Source: Actinomycetospora termitidis (lineage in GTDB: Bacteria; Actinomycetota; Actinomycetes; Mycobacteriales; Pseudonocardiaceae). Taken from it: 64,000 nt of DNA. Each line of letters starts with the position of its first letter. The first letter of the stretch is position 1. The DNA is taken from positions 62,001 to 126,000 of the forward strand of contig NZ_JASVWF010000003.1 of assembly GCF_030286555.1 (NCBI RefSeq). The letters run 5' to 3'. The notes under the pieces are model-generated. The model worked only from the letters and a program-made list of their open reading frames with translations, did not search any database and was not told the DNA's origin. This document shows positions 37,384-46,000 of this stretch, one piece after another. A program made the translations under genes and the position numbers.

Positions 37384-39162
37384 TCACCGGTAGTCCCGGA
37401 ACCCGTGCCCGGTCTTGCGGCCGAGCCGGCCCGCCGTCACCAGGTGCTCCAGCAGCGGCGTCGGGGCGAACCCGGGCACGCGGAACTCCTGGTAGAGCGA
37501 CCGCTCGATGGCGAGCGAGACGTCCAGGCCCACGACGTCGAGCAGCGCGAACGGGCCCATCGGCAGGCCACAGCCGTTCTTCATGGCCGAGTCGATGTCG
37601 TCGACGGTCGCGTAGTGCGCGTCGAGCATCGCCACCGAGTCGTTCAGGTAGGGGAAGAGCAGCGCGTTGACGATGAAGCCCGCGCGGTCCCCGCAGAGCA
37701 CCGGCGCCTTCTTGATCTTCGCGCAGAGGTCCCGCACGGTCGCGGTGACGTCGGGTGCCGTGGTGATCGGCGAGACGATCTCGACCAGCTTCATGACGGC
37801 GGCCGGGTTGAAGAAGTGCATGCCGATGACGTCGGCCGGGCGGGAGGTCGCCGCGGCGCACTCCACGACCGGCAGCGACGAGGTCGTCGTCGCGAGGATC
37901 GTCCCGGGCTTGCAGACCTCGTCGAGCGCGGAGAACGCGGCTTGCTTGACCTCGAGGTCCTCGGCGATCGCCTCGACGACGATGTCGCACTCGGCGAGCC
38001 CGGAGAAGTCGACCGTGGTGGAGATGCGCCCGAGCGTCTCGTCGCGCGCCTCCTCGGTCAGCTTGCCCTTGACCACGGCCTTCTCCAGCGACTTGCGCAC
38101 CGCGGCGACGGCACCCTCGCCCTTGGACTCCGAGCGACCCCGCACGACGACGTCGTAGCCGGCCTTCGCGAAGACCTCCGCGATGCCGGTGGCCATCGTC
38201 CCGGTGCCGACCACGCCGACCCGCGAGATCGGGCGCAGCGTCGCGTCGTCCGACCCGGGCGGCGGCGGGGTCAGTGCATCGGCGACGACCTGGGACGAGC
38301 CCGGCTCGGCGTAGGTGTAGAAGCCGCGACCGGTCTTCCGGCCGAGGAGCCCGGCGGTGATCATCTGCTTGAGGATCGGCGCCGGCGCGTGCCGCTGGTT
38401 GCGCGACTGCCGGTACATCTCCTCGAGGATCTCGTAGGCGGTGTCGAGGCCGATGAGGTCCATCAGCGCCAGCGGGCCCATCGGGTAGCCGCAGCCGAAC
38501 TTCATCGCGGCGTCGAGGTCCTCGCGGCCCGCGTAGTGCGACTCGAACATGCCCACGGCCTGGTTCAGGTACGTGAACAGCAGCTGGTTCGCGATGAAAC
38601 CGGCGCGGTCGCCGCAGACCACCGGCGACTTGCCCAGGCGCTCGGCCAGCGCGCGGACGTCGTCGACCACGTCGGGCTCGGTGACGACGGTGCGCACGAG
38701 CTCCACCAGCGGCTGCACCGGCGCCGGGTTGAAGAAGTGCATCCCGACGACCTTGCTCGGCCGCTGCGTGCGCACCGACAGCTCTGTGATCGACAGTGAC
38801 GAGGTGTTCGAGGCGAAGATCGTGTCCGCCGCGCAGACCTTGTCGAGCGCCGCGAAGACCTCGCTCTTGAGCTCGAGGCGCTCGGGCACCGCCTCGACGA
38901 CGAGCGCGACGTCGCCGAGCTGCGCCATGTCGGTGGTGACGGTGACACGCTTCAGCAGGGCGGCACGGTCGTCCTCGGCGAGCTTCCCGCGGGAGACGGC
39001 GCGCGCGGTGGAGGACTCGATCTGCTCCTTGCCGTGCGCGGCGGCGGCCTCGGTGACCTCGACCGCGACCACCTCGATGCCGCCCTTGGCGAACACCTCG
39101 ACGATGCCCGCCCCCATCGTGCCGAGGCCGACCACACCCACCCGGGCGAACTCGCGCGCCAC
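37384..39162 (-). CDS. Duplicated-fused 3-hydroxybutyryl-CoA dehydrogenase
   Basis: One 592-residue chain made of two complete 3-hydroxyacyl-CoA dehydrogenase units, each with an NAD fold and a C-terminal dimer domain. Unit 1: RVGVVGLGTMGAGIVEVFAK, SNTSSLSI, VVGMHFFNPAPVQPLVELV. Unit 2 (from about residue 310): RVGVVGTGTMATGIAEVFAK, TTTSSLPV, VIGMHFFNPAAVMKLVEIV. Both keep the catalytic His and Glu, so both may be active as a built-in dimer. The start is GTG 39162 with AAGGGA 6 bases upstream. It interconverts acetoacetyl-CoA and 3-hydroxybutyryl-CoA and could supply crotonyl-CoA for Ccr. Similar long proteins occur in Streptomyces. Confidence 0.9.
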   Translation of the reverse strand: MAREFARVGVVGLGTMGAGIVEVFAKGGIEVVAVEVTEAAAAHGKEQIESSTARAVSRGKLAEDDRAALLKRVTVTTDMAQLGDVALVVEAVPERLELKSEVFAALDKVCAADTIFASNTSSLSITELSVRTQRPSKVVGMHFFNPAPVQPLVELVRTVVTEPDVVDDVRALAERLGKSPVVCGDRAGFIANQLLFTYLNQAVGMFESHYAGREDLDAAMKFGCGYPMGPLALMDLIGLDTAYEILEEMYRQSRNQRHAPAPILKQMITAGLLGRKTGRGFYTYAEPGSSQVVADALTPPPPGSDDATLRPISRVGVVGTGTMATGIAEVFAKAGYDVVVRGRSESKGEGAVAAVRKSLEKAVVKGKLTEEARDETLGRISTTVDFSGLAECDIVVEAIAEDLEVKQAAFSALDEVCKPGTILATTTSSLPVVECAAATSRPADVIGMHFFNPAAVMKLVEIVSPITTAPDVTATVRDLCAKIKKAPVLCGDRAGFIVNALLFPYLNDSVAMLDAHYATVDDIDSAMKNGCGLPMGPFALLDVVGLDVSLAIERSLYQEFRVPGFAPTPLLEHLVTAGRLGRKTGHGFRDYR

Positions 39163-39264
39163 TACTCGTCCCTTCGTCGGAAGCTGAGATTCTCGCGATC
39201 GTGGCACGTCGCGGGCGTGGGACCCACCCCACGCACCCGCACGTGACGCACCCCTCCGCGCGCT

Positions 39265-40791
39265 TTACCGGTTCCGTCGGTAGATGACCCCGGCCAGCAC
39301 GGACAGCAGCTTGACCACCCAGCCGGGCCGGTCGAACGTCATGACGTTGATGCTCTTGAATCGGCGCTCGGAGACCGCCAGCGCGCGCGTGAACTCGCGC
39401 AGCCCGTCCCGGCCGTGGATGCGCCCGAAGCCCGAGTCGCCGACCCCGCCGAAGGGCAGCGAGGGCATCGCGGCGAAGGCGATGACGCCGTTGACCGACA
39501 CCATCCCGACCCGCAGCTTCCGCGCGACCTCGTACCCGCGCTTCTTGGCGAAGACCGACCCGCCGAGCCCGTACTTCGACGCGTTGGCGCGCTCGACGGC
39601 CTCGTCGATGTCGCGGACCCGGTTGACGACGACGGTCGGCCCGAACGTCTCCTCGGTGACCGCGGTCGAGTCCTCCGGCACGTCGGCGAGCACCACGGGG
39701 TCGACGTACGGGGCACGGACGGACTCCCGACCGCCGAGGACGGCCCGGCCGCCCTTCGTCAGCGCGTCGTCGATCTGGCCGGAGATCACACCGATCTGGC
39801 TCGGCATCGTGATCGGGCCGTACACCGACCGCGGCTCACCGCCCGGGTGCAGCTTCGCGGCCCGCTGGGCGACCTTGTCCAGGAACTCCTCGGCGACCGA
39901 CTCGACGACGTACACCCGCTCCACGCCGATGCAGGTCTGCCCGGCGTTCGACATCGCTCCCCACACCGCGGCGGCCGCGGCGTCGTCCAGGTCGGCGTCG
40001 TGGTCGACGAGCAGCGCGTCCTTGCCGCCGCACTCGACGAGGATCGGGGTGAGGGTCTCCGCGCAGGTCGCCATGACCTTCTTCGCCGTGGCGGTCGAGC
40101 CGGTGAAGGCGACCTTGTCCACGCCGACCCGGCACAGCGCCGCGCCCGTCTCCCCCTCGCCGGTGACCAGGCTGAACAGGCCCTCGCCGTAGCCGTCCGT
40201 GCGGTGCAGCACCTCGGCGAACGAGTCCACCAGCCACTTCCCGACGGTCGGGGTCAGCTCGCTCGGCTTGAACACGACGGCGTTGCCGGCGGCGAGCGCG
40301 TAGCCGATCGAGCCCATCGGCGTGAAGACCGGGTAGTTCCACGGCCCGAGCACCCCGATCACGCCGAGCGGGCGGTACTCGATCGTCGCCTTGTGGTTCA
40401 CCATCAGCGCGCCGGCCTCGAAGCGCTTGCGACCCAGCGCCGCCTTCGCGTGCTTGCCCGCCCAGTGCAGGTGGTCGATGACGAGGACGACCTCGAGCCG
40501 GGCGTCGTCGAGCGGCTTGCCGGTCTCGCGGCTCACGAGCTCGGCCAGCTCGTCCGTGCGCTCGATCAGCAGCTTGCGCCACGCGCCCAGCCGCTCCCGT
40601 CGCCCGTCGAAGCCGAGGTCGGCCCACCACTGCGCGGCGCGGCGGGCGCGGTCGACGACGGAGCGCACCTCGTCCGGCCCCTGGAGCGGATACGTCGCGA
40701 TGACGGAGCCGTCCCGCGGGTCGAGCGAGTCGAAGGTCTTTCCCGACGACGGGTCGGTGCTCGCTTCGGGCCGCGCTGCCGTGCTGGTCAT
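39265..40791 (-). CDS. NAD(P)-dependent aldehyde dehydrogenase (possible succinic semialdehyde dehydrogenase)
   Basis: A 508-residue aldehyde dehydrogenase. PLGVIGVLGPWNYPVFTPMG, GNAVVFKPSELTPTVG, VDKVAFTGSTATAKKVM, LVECGGKDALLVDHDADL (catalytic Glu) and GAMSNAGQTCIGVERVYV (catalytic Cys) are all present. The C-terminus VKLLSVLAGVIYRRNR is hydrophobic then basic, like membrane-associated class 3 enzymes. The ATG at 40791 follows TAACGT by 8 bases without a Shine-Dalgarno. Substrate cannot be fixed from sequence. Confidence 0.87.
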   Translation of the reverse strand: MTSTAARPEASTDPSSGKTFDSLDPRDGSVIATYPLQGPDEVRSVVDRARRAAQWWADLGFDGRRERLGAWRKLLIERTDELAELVSRETGKPLDDARLEVVLVIDHLHWAGKHAKAALGRKRFEAGALMVNHKATIEYRPLGVIGVLGPWNYPVFTPMGSIGYALAAGNAVVFKPSELTPTVGKWLVDSFAEVLHRTDGYGEGLFSLVTGEGETGAALCRVGVDKVAFTGSTATAKKVMATCAETLTPILVECGGKDALLVDHDADLDDAAAAAVWGAMSNAGQTCIGVERVYVVESVAEEFLDKVAQRAAKLHPGGEPRSVYGPITMPSQIGVISGQIDDALTKGGRAVLGGRESVRAPYVDPVVLADVPEDSTAVTEETFGPTVVVNRVRDIDEAVERANASKYGLGGSVFAKKRGYEVARKLRVGMVSVNGVIAFAAMPSLPFGGVGDSGFGRIHGRDGLREFTRALAVSERRFKSINVMTFDRPGWVVKLLSVLAGVIYRRNR

Positions 40792-40805
40792 GGCGCGGGA
40801 CGTTA
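40792..40805 (-). promoter_or_regulatory. Putative -10 element and leaderless start of the aldehyde dehydrogenase gene
   Basis: On the minus strand TAACGT (40805-40800) is followed by 8 bases and ATG. No ribosome-binding sequence lies between. Confidence 0.4.
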
Positions 40806-40818
40806 CCGGCGGGTACAC

Positions 40819-41292
40819 CTATCTGGCGAGTGCTGCCCGGAGCCGATCGGCGGTCGTGTCGAGCTCTGCCCGCTCCGCGAGCCGGAACCGGCCGTCGAGC
40901 CGCAGCCCGTCGCCTGCCGTGCGCGGGAGGACGTGCAGGTGCGCGTGCCAGACCTCCTGACCCGCCGTCGGGCCGTCGGCGAGGAAGAGGTTCACGCCGT
41001 CCGCGAGCCCGGCCCCGCGGGCGGCCGCCGCGACCCGCCGTCCCAGTTCCCACACCCCAGCGCCCTCCTCGGCGGTCAGGCCGACGAGGTCGACGACGTG
41101 GCGGCGCGGGACGACGAGCGTGTGCCCGGTGACCGCCGGCTGCAGGTCGAGGAAGGCGACCGCGACCCCGTCGTCGTGGACCAGGCTGCGCTCGGCGGTG
41201 CCGGCGACGATCGCGCAGAACACGCACTCCCCGCCCACCTCGGCCGGCAGGACCTGCCGCTTCGGGGTGCGGCGGATCGACGGGAGGCGCAT
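40819..41292 (-). CDS. HIT-family hydrolase
   Basis: A 157-residue histidine-triad protein. CVFCAIVAGTAERSLVHDD (zinc CXXC and first loop), HTLVVPRRHVVDLVGL and VWHAHLHVLPR (His-X-His-X-His active site) identify an HIT nucleotide hydrolase or transferase, probably acting on AMP-linked substrates. It lies 10 bases downstream of nucS on the same strand, suggesting co-transcription, and 27 bases upstream of the aldehyde dehydrogenase gene, whose own promoter may lie in that gap. Confidence 0.9.
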   Translation of the reverse strand: MRLPSIRRTPKRQVLPAEVGGECVFCAIVAGTAERSLVHDDGVAVAFLDLQPAVTGHTLVVPRRHVVDLVGLTAEEGAGVWELGRRVAAAARGAGLADGVNLFLADGPTAGQEVWHAHLHVLPRTAGDGLRLDGRFRLAERAELDTTADRLRAALAR

Positions 41293-41302
41293 CAGGTCGT
41301 GC

Positions 41303-41962
41303 TCAGAAGAGCCGGAACACGTCGGACTCGATCCCGCGCAGGGCGTCGTAGTCCAGCGTCACGCAGCGGATGCCGCGGTCGGTGGCGAGCACCCGGGCCT
41401 GCGGCTTGATCTGCTGCGCGGCGAAGATGCCGGCGACCGGGGCGAGCAGCGGGTCCCGGTTGAGCAGTTCGAGGTACCGGGTGAGCTGCTCGACCCCGTC
41501 GATCTCGCCGCGCCGCTTGATCTCGACCGCCACGGACCCGCCGTCGTGATCGCGACAGAGCAGGTCGACCGGGCCGATCGCCGTCGGGTACTCGCGGCGG
41601 ACGAGGGTCCAGCCGTCCCCGAGGGTCGTGACGTGCTCCGCGAGGAGTTCCTGCAGGTGCGCCTCGACGCCGTCCTTGACCAGGCCGGGGTCGACGCCGA
41701 GCTCGTGAGTGGAGTCGTGCTGGATCTCCTCGAGCGTGATCGTCAGCGTCTCGTCGGCCTTGTTGCGTACGACCCACGTACCGGGCTCCTCGGTGAGCCA
41801 GCACGGCGGGCTCATCCAGTTCAGGGGCTTGTAGGCGCGGTCGTCGGCGTGGACGCTCACCGACCCGTCCGCCTTGACGAGCAGGAGTCGGATCGCGCTG
41901 GGCAGGTGCGCGGTGAGGCGCCCGGCGTAGTCGACCGTGCAGCGGGCGATGACGAGACGCAC
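41303..41962 (-). CDS. nucS: Mismatch-specific endonuclease NucS/EndoMS
   Basis: Non-canonical mismatch repair nuclease of actinobacteria and archaea, which lack MutS-MutL. The 219-residue product starts [21 protein letters not shown], and has [14 protein letters not shown] in the DNA-binding domain and [37 protein letters not shown], the RecB-like nuclease core (Asp, Glu, Lys). The extreme C-terminus [10 protein letters not shown] is the beta-clamp-binding tail type. GTG at 41962 gives the usual N-terminus. It is divergent from a NUDIX gene, with 43 bases between starts. Confidence 0.95.
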   Translation of the reverse strand: MRLVIARCTVDYAGRLTAHLPSAIRLLLVKADGSVSVHADDRAYKPLNWMSPPCWLTEEPGTWVVRNKADETLTITLEEIQHDSTHELGVDPGLVKDGVEAHLQELLAEHVTTLGDGWTLVRREYPTAIGPVDLLCRDHDGGSVAVEIKRRGEIDGVEQLTRYLELLNRDPLLAPVAGIFAAQQIKPQARVLATDRGIRCVTLDYDALRGIESDVFRLF

Positions 41963-42005
41963 TCCTGAGAGGGTTCCAGACGCCCGTCGTGGATCATCGC
42001 GGGGT

Positions 42006-42533
42006 GTGGAGACCACCAGCTCGCGCGAGATCTACGCCAACCCGTGGATGACGATCCGCGAGGACACGTTCGTCCGCCCCGATGGCGGCGAGGGGATCTA
42101 CGGGGTCGTCGACAAGCCGCACTACGCGCTGGTGATCGCCCTGGAGGGCGACCGGATGATGCTGGTCGAGCAGTTCCGCTACCCGATCGGCCTGCGCCGG
42201 TGGGAGTTCCCGCAGGGCACCGCCCCCGACCGGGCGGTCATGGACCCGTCGGAGCTCGCCGCCCGGGAACTGCAGGAGGAGACCGGGTTGACCGCCCGGT
42301 CGTGGCACCCGCTGGGCCTGCTCGACGTCGCCCCCGGCCTGTCCTCCCAGCGCGGGCGCGCCTTCCTGGCCACCGACCTCGTCGCGGGTGAACCTGACCG
42401 CGAGGAGACCGAGGCCGACATGCGCGCGGCCTGGGTCACCCGCGGGGAGTTCGAGGACCGGGTGCGCGCCGGCGAGATCACCGACGCCCAGTCGATCGCG
42501 GCGTACGCCCTGCTGCTGCTCTCGGGCCGCTGA
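42006..42533 (+). CDS. NUDIX hydrolase (ADP-ribose pyrophosphatase-like)
   Basis: A 175-residue NUDIX protein. [15 protein letters not shown] and [32 protein letters not shown] resemble ADP-ribose pyrophosphatases; [14 protein letters not shown] is the metal-binding helix of the Nudix box. The loop before that helix is about one residue longer than the standard spacing. GTG at 42006 is chosen because the longer frame would run into nucS. Divergent arrangement with nucS invites a nucleotide-pool or damage link, but the substrate is unknown. Confidence 0.85.
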   Translation: METTSSREIYANPWMTIREDTFVRPDGGEGIYGVVDKPHYALVIALEGDRMMLVEQFRYPIGLRRWEFPQGTAPDRAVMDPSELAARELQEETGLTARSWHPLGLLDVAPGLSSQRGRAFLATDLVAGEPDREETEADMRAAWVTRGEFEDRVRAGEITDAQSIAAYALLLLSGR

Positions 42534-42537
42534 TCCC

Positions 42538-44391
42538 TCACCCTGCCGCCATGGTCCAGGGCCGGTTGCGGCGGGGTGTCCGGGTGGGGTCGAGCCATTT
42601 CGGGGGGATGAACCAGGGCAGCCGTTGGTCCATGACGATCTCCCAGCCCGACCGGTGCACCAGCCCGTGGTGGTAGACGCACAGGCAGACCAGGTTGTCG
42701 AGCTCGGTGTCGCCGTCGTGGCCCCAGTGCTGGATGTGGTGGATCTGGGAGCGGCGGGCTCTCCGGCGGCAGCCGGGGAAGGCGCAGTGCCGGTCGCGGC
42801 GGCGCACGGCGCGGACGAGCCCGGCCGGTGGGGTGCGGGACTTGCGGCCGACGTCGAGGACCTCGCCCTTCGAGCCGAGGACCATGGGGATGATCTCGGC
42901 ATCACAAGCCAACTGCCGCACGGTTTTGGGGCGGATCCAGGTGGCGTCGCCGAGCAGGGCAAGAGCCTGGCTGCGGTCGGCGAGTTGGTCGCGCAGGGTG
43001 TCGTAGTCGACGGTCACGGTCAGTTGGATCGGGCTGGTGTCCCCGGGCTTGCGCCGTCTCGGGTTACCCGGGCGCGGTGGTGACGGCGCTGTGGGCGGTG
43101 GCGGCTCGGCTTCGGCGCCCACGGGGTTCGAACCCGCGTTCTCGGGAGGTTCCCAGTCGCGGTCGCTCCCGGCGGCCGAGGTCTCGCCGCCGCCATCGGT
43201 GTCGCCGGTGGTGTCGGACCGCGCGGGGTCGGGGGTGTAGTCGGGGTCGGGGCCACCGAACTCAGCCCGGTCGGCCCGGTCGGCCCGGTCGTCGTGGTCG
43301 TCGTCGCTGTCATCGTGGTGGTCGAACAGCGGCGGCTGCTGGGACGCAGTCTCGTCGGGTTCGTCGAGGCCTTCGGTGAGGCCGGCGTTGAGCAGGTCGA
43401 TCAGGGCGGCGGCCTGCCGGGCGGGCTTGGAGTGGTCGGCCTCGACCTCGGGGGCCTCACCCCGCTCGCCGTTCTCGGCGACGGGGGCAGCGCCGGTGTC
43501 AGGGTCGGCCACCGCGGCGGACTCCGGGGGCAGGGTGGCGGCGCGGATAGCCTGGTCGAACAACTCCGCCGAGACCGGGTCACGCAGGATCACCTTCGCG
43601 TGCAGGTCACCGTTGCCCCGTCGGGTGTAGCTCAGCTCATCCTGCTGCGGCGGGTCCTCCGCGGGCGCGGCGCCGTCGGGGTCGAGGCGGTCGGCGATCA
43701 CCGACGCCGCGCCCTTGAGCGCGATCGGGGAGTGCGTCGCGGCGAGCGCGGCGAGTTGTTGTTCGGTGACCGCGAGCAGTTCGGGGTCCAGGTCCTCGAC
43801 CGTCGAGAGCCGGCGCATGGTGTCGCGGATGACCTCGACGTGCCCGTCACCCACGGTGCCGTCATCGACGGACGAGCTGGTTGCCGGCAGGTCGGCGGGC
43901 ACCACTGCCCCGGACGGGCTGGTGGTCTCGTGCAGCGCCGCGGCGTGCCGGGCGAGCCGGTTGGTCTCGGCGGGGTCGAGGCGCACGTGATCGGCCAGCA
44001 GCCGGGACAGGTGCCGGTACCCGGACTCCGCCAACGCGTCGCTGGCTTTGAGCGCGGTGAGCGCCCGGTACACCCGCGCCCCGGTGAGCCGGTGGGCCCG
44101 TACTGCGGTGGCCATCTCGGCCAGCGCCTCCCGCGACCGCGCCGACAGGCCGTCCTCGTCCCGATCGGTCTCGCCGTGGTCGAGGCCCGGCACTGCCCAT
44201 TCGGCGGCGCCGTCGCTGGTCGGCTCTCCGGGCTGCGGGCGTGTGGCGAGGTCGGGTGCCAGGCGCAGCAACCGTGCGATGGGTTCCTGCGGCTCCGCCG
44301 CGGCCTGCGTGCGGTCGGCGCGCGTGAACCACGACCCCTTGCTGGGGTCGAAGGTCCACACCGCTGCCGTCATGAACCCATCGTCGAACAC
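42538..44391 (-). CDS. DUF222/HNH endonuclease (13E12-repeat family)
   Basis: A 617-residue protein with an N-terminal DUF222 helical domain (about residues 60-310), a long acidic low-complexity insert (about 330-440, with DDSDDDHDDRADRADRAEF) and a C-terminal HNH nuclease: CAFPGCRRRARRSQIHHIQH, DNLVCLCVYHHGLVH (zinc cysteines and catalytic His). Members of this family are multi-copy in actinobacteria and behave like homing or selfish elements. Start uncertain: GTG 44391 gives VFDDGFMTAAV, ATG 44373 six codons later is equally possible. Convergent with the NUDIX gene, 4 bases apart. No terminal repeats or target duplication were found. Confidence 0.85.
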   Translation of the reverse strand: MFDDGFMTAAVWTFDPSKGSWFTRADRTQAAAEPQEPIARLLRLAPDLATRPQPGEPTSDGAAEWAVPGLDHGETDRDEDGLSARSREALAEMATAVRAHRLTGARVYRALTALKASDALAESGYRHLSRLLADHVRLDPAETNRLARHAAALHETTSPSGAVVPADLPATSSSVDDGTVGDGHVEVIRDTMRRLSTVEDLDPELLAVTEQQLAALAATHSPIALKGAASVIADRLDPDGAAPAEDPPQQDELSYTRRGNGDLHAKVILRDPVSAELFDQAIRAATLPPESAAVADPDTGAAPVAENGERGEAPEVEADHSKPARQAAALIDLLNAGLTEGLDEPDETASQQPPLFDHHDDSDDDHDDRADRADRAEFGGPDPDYTPDPARSDTTGDTDGGGETSAAGSDRDWEPPENAGSNPVGAEAEPPPPTAPSPPRPGNPRRRKPGDTSPIQLTVTVDYDTLRDQLADRSQALALLGDATWIRPKTVRQLACDAEIIPMVLGSKGEVLDVGRKSRTPPAGLVRAVRRRDRHCAFPGCRRRARRSQIHHIQHWGHDGDTELDNLVCLCVYHHGLVHRSGWEIVMDQRLPWFIPPKWLDPTRTPRRNRPWTMAAG

Positions 44392-44482
44392 GCGTTCGAG
44401 AAGATCAAGAGCCGTTCGGAGCAACTTCGCAGAGCGATCAGGCGCGCCCGGATCGGTACCGACGGTCCCTGCTGGCACGGGG

Positions 44483-44494
44483 AACACTGGGGTC
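44483..44494 (+). promoter_or_regulatory. Putative -10 element and leaderless start of the repeat protein gene
   Basis: AACACT at 44483-44488 is 6 bases before the ATG with no Shine-Dalgarno sequence, the same spacing seen upstream of several other genes here. Confidence 0.35.
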
Positions 44495-45514
44495 ATGCCG
44501 CTCGTGCGTCTCGGCCCGCTCGCCGTCCCCACCCCGTCCGAGGCGCTCTCGTTCACCGCGGAGGTCGCAGCGGTCGGCGCCCGGTTGCCGGAGCAGGTCG
44601 GGACGCTGCTCGGCGAGGTGACCCGACTGGTGGGCCGCCTGGACGGGATAGCGACCCGGGTCGACGGCCTGCTCGACCGGGCCGAGGGCATCGTCGGCGA
44701 GATCGAGGGCGTCATCGGCGAGGCGCGGACGATCACCCGGGGCGCGAACGAGGTCGTCGGGTCCGCGCGGGAGATCACCACCGGGGCCAACGAGGTGGTC
44801 ACGCAGGCCCGCGACATCACCAGCGGGGCCAACGAGGTCGTCGCTCAAGCCCGCACCATCACCTCCGGCGCGAACGACGTCGTCGGATCCGCGCGCGAGA
44901 TCACCACCGGGGCCAACGAGGTGGTCACCCAGGCCCGCGAGATCACCAGCGGGGCCTCCTCCGTCGTCGACGACGCCCGCGCGATCACCTCCGGCGCGAG
45001 CGAGGTCGTCGGATCCGCGCGGGACATCACCACCGGGGCCAACGAGGTCGTCACCCAGGCCCGCACCATCACCTCCGGCGCGAGCGAGGTGGTCGACTCG
45101 GCGCGGTCGATCACCGGCGGCGCGGACGAGGTCGTCACGCAGGCCCGGGAGATCACCAAGGGCGCGGACGAGGTCATGTCCTCCGCCGGCGCGACGAGCC
45201 GCAGCGCCCAGGAGCTGCTGGACCTCTACCGCCCGATGCTGGAGCGGGCCGCCCCGCTGACCCAGCGCTTCGTCGACGACCTCGCCCCCGAGGAGATCGA
45301 CGCGGCCATCCGCCTGGTCGACGAGCTCCCGGCCCTCGCGCACCACATGTCCGAGGACATCCTGCCGATCCTGGAGACCCTCGACCGCGTCGGACCGGAC
45401 CTCAACGAGCTGCTCGAGGTCACGAAGGACCTCCGCAACGCCATCGACGGCATCCCCGGGTTCTCGTTCCTCAAGCGGCGCGGCGAGTCCAAGGACGACG
45501 AGAGCGACTCCTAG
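44495..45514 (+). CDS. Coiled-coil protein built of 14-residue tandem repeats
   Basis: A 339-residue protein I cannot assign to a named family. The N-terminus (MPLVRLGPLAVPTPSEALSF) is short and polar, followed by heptad-like sequence (VGRLDGIATRVDGLLDRAEGIVGEIEGVIGE) and eleven near-identical 14-residue repeats of the form AREITTGANEVVTQ, plus one degenerate copy. Fourteen residues equal two heptads, so the repeats predict a long continuous helix with an alternating hydrophobic stripe. The C-terminal 95 residues (DLYRPMLERAAPLTQRFVDDL, GIPGFSFLKRRGE) are non-repetitive. There is no signal peptide or membrane segment. It ends 4 bases into the convergent thioesterase gene. Confidence 0.8.
   Translation: MPLVRLGPLAVPTPSEALSFTAEVAAVGARLPEQVGTLLGEVTRLVGRLDGIATRVDGLLDRAEGIVGEIEGVIGEARTITRGANEVVGSAREITTGANEVVTQARDITSGANEVVAQARTITSGANDVVGSAREITTGANEVVTQAREITSGASSVVDDARAITSGASEVVGSARDITTGANEVVTQARTITSGASEVVDSARSITGGADEVVTQAREITKGADEVMSSAGATSRSAQELLDLYRPMLERAAPLTQRFVDDLAPEEIDAAIRLVDELPALAHHMSEDILPILETLDRVGPDLNELLEVTKDLRNAIDGIPGFSFLKRRGESKDDESDS
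44723..45226 (+). repeat. Tandem 42-bp repeats, 11 clear copies plus 1 degenerate
   Basis: Units begin every 42 bases from 44723 (44723, 44765, 44807 and so on to 45185), each encoding a 14-residue segment. Copies at 44765, 44891 and 45017 are nearly identical in DNA as well as protein, as expected from recent slippage or gene-conversion homogenisation. The last unit (45185-45226) keeps only the helical pattern. Confidence 0.9.
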
Positions 45515-45912
45515 AGCACCGCCTGGGTCTGGGTCGTGCGAGCCACGAGCCGACCCTCGTCGTCGTGCAGATCGGTCTGCACGACCACCTGCGAGCGCCC
45601 GCGGTGCACGGGCCGCGCCACGGCGGTGACGGTGCCGCCGCGCACGCCACGGAGCAGGTTCGTCGACGACTGGGTGGTCGCGGTCGAGGCGCCCTCGGGC
45701 AGGCCCAGGTAGGCGCACACGGCCCCGACGGTGTCGGCCAGGCTCATCAGCGCCCCACCGTGCATCAGGCCGCGCGCGGTCGTGAGGTCGTCGGCGTACG
45801 CGAGGGTCCCGACGACCTCCTCGGGACCCGCCGTCGTCAGCTCGATCCCGAGCCGGCGGGCGAACGGCATGAGCGAGAGCAGGTCGTCGGCCACCGCAGC
45901 AGCCTGCCGCAC
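45511..45912 (-). CDS. PaaI-family acyl-CoA thioesterase
   Basis: A 133-residue hotdog-fold thioesterase. DLTTARGLMHGGALMSLADTVGAVCAYL carries the HGG motif and the Asp of the catalytic site; ATTQSSTNLLRGVRGGTVTAVARPVHRGRSQVVVQTDL is the conserved substrate-binding half. Likely hydrolyses acyl- or aryl-CoA esters in the cytoplasm. The GTG start faces the lipoprotein gene 88 bases away. Substrate unknown. Confidence 0.9.
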   Translation of the reverse strand: MRQAAAVADDLLSLMPFARRLGIELTTAGPEEVVGTLAYADDLTTARGLMHGGALMSLADTVGAVCAYLGLPEGASTATTQSSTNLLRGVRGGTVTAVARPVHRGRSQVVVQTDLHDDEGRLVARTTQTQAVL

Positions 45913-46000
45913 CCGGCCGGCCCGCGACGATGACCCGGCGCGTCATCGACGTCTCCCGAACGGCCACCACGATGACGACCCGGCCGTCACGATCACCGCC

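Noticed and set aside
44723..45226. Possible CRISPR array
   Set aside because: The 42-bp units abut directly without unique spacers and are translated in one frame.
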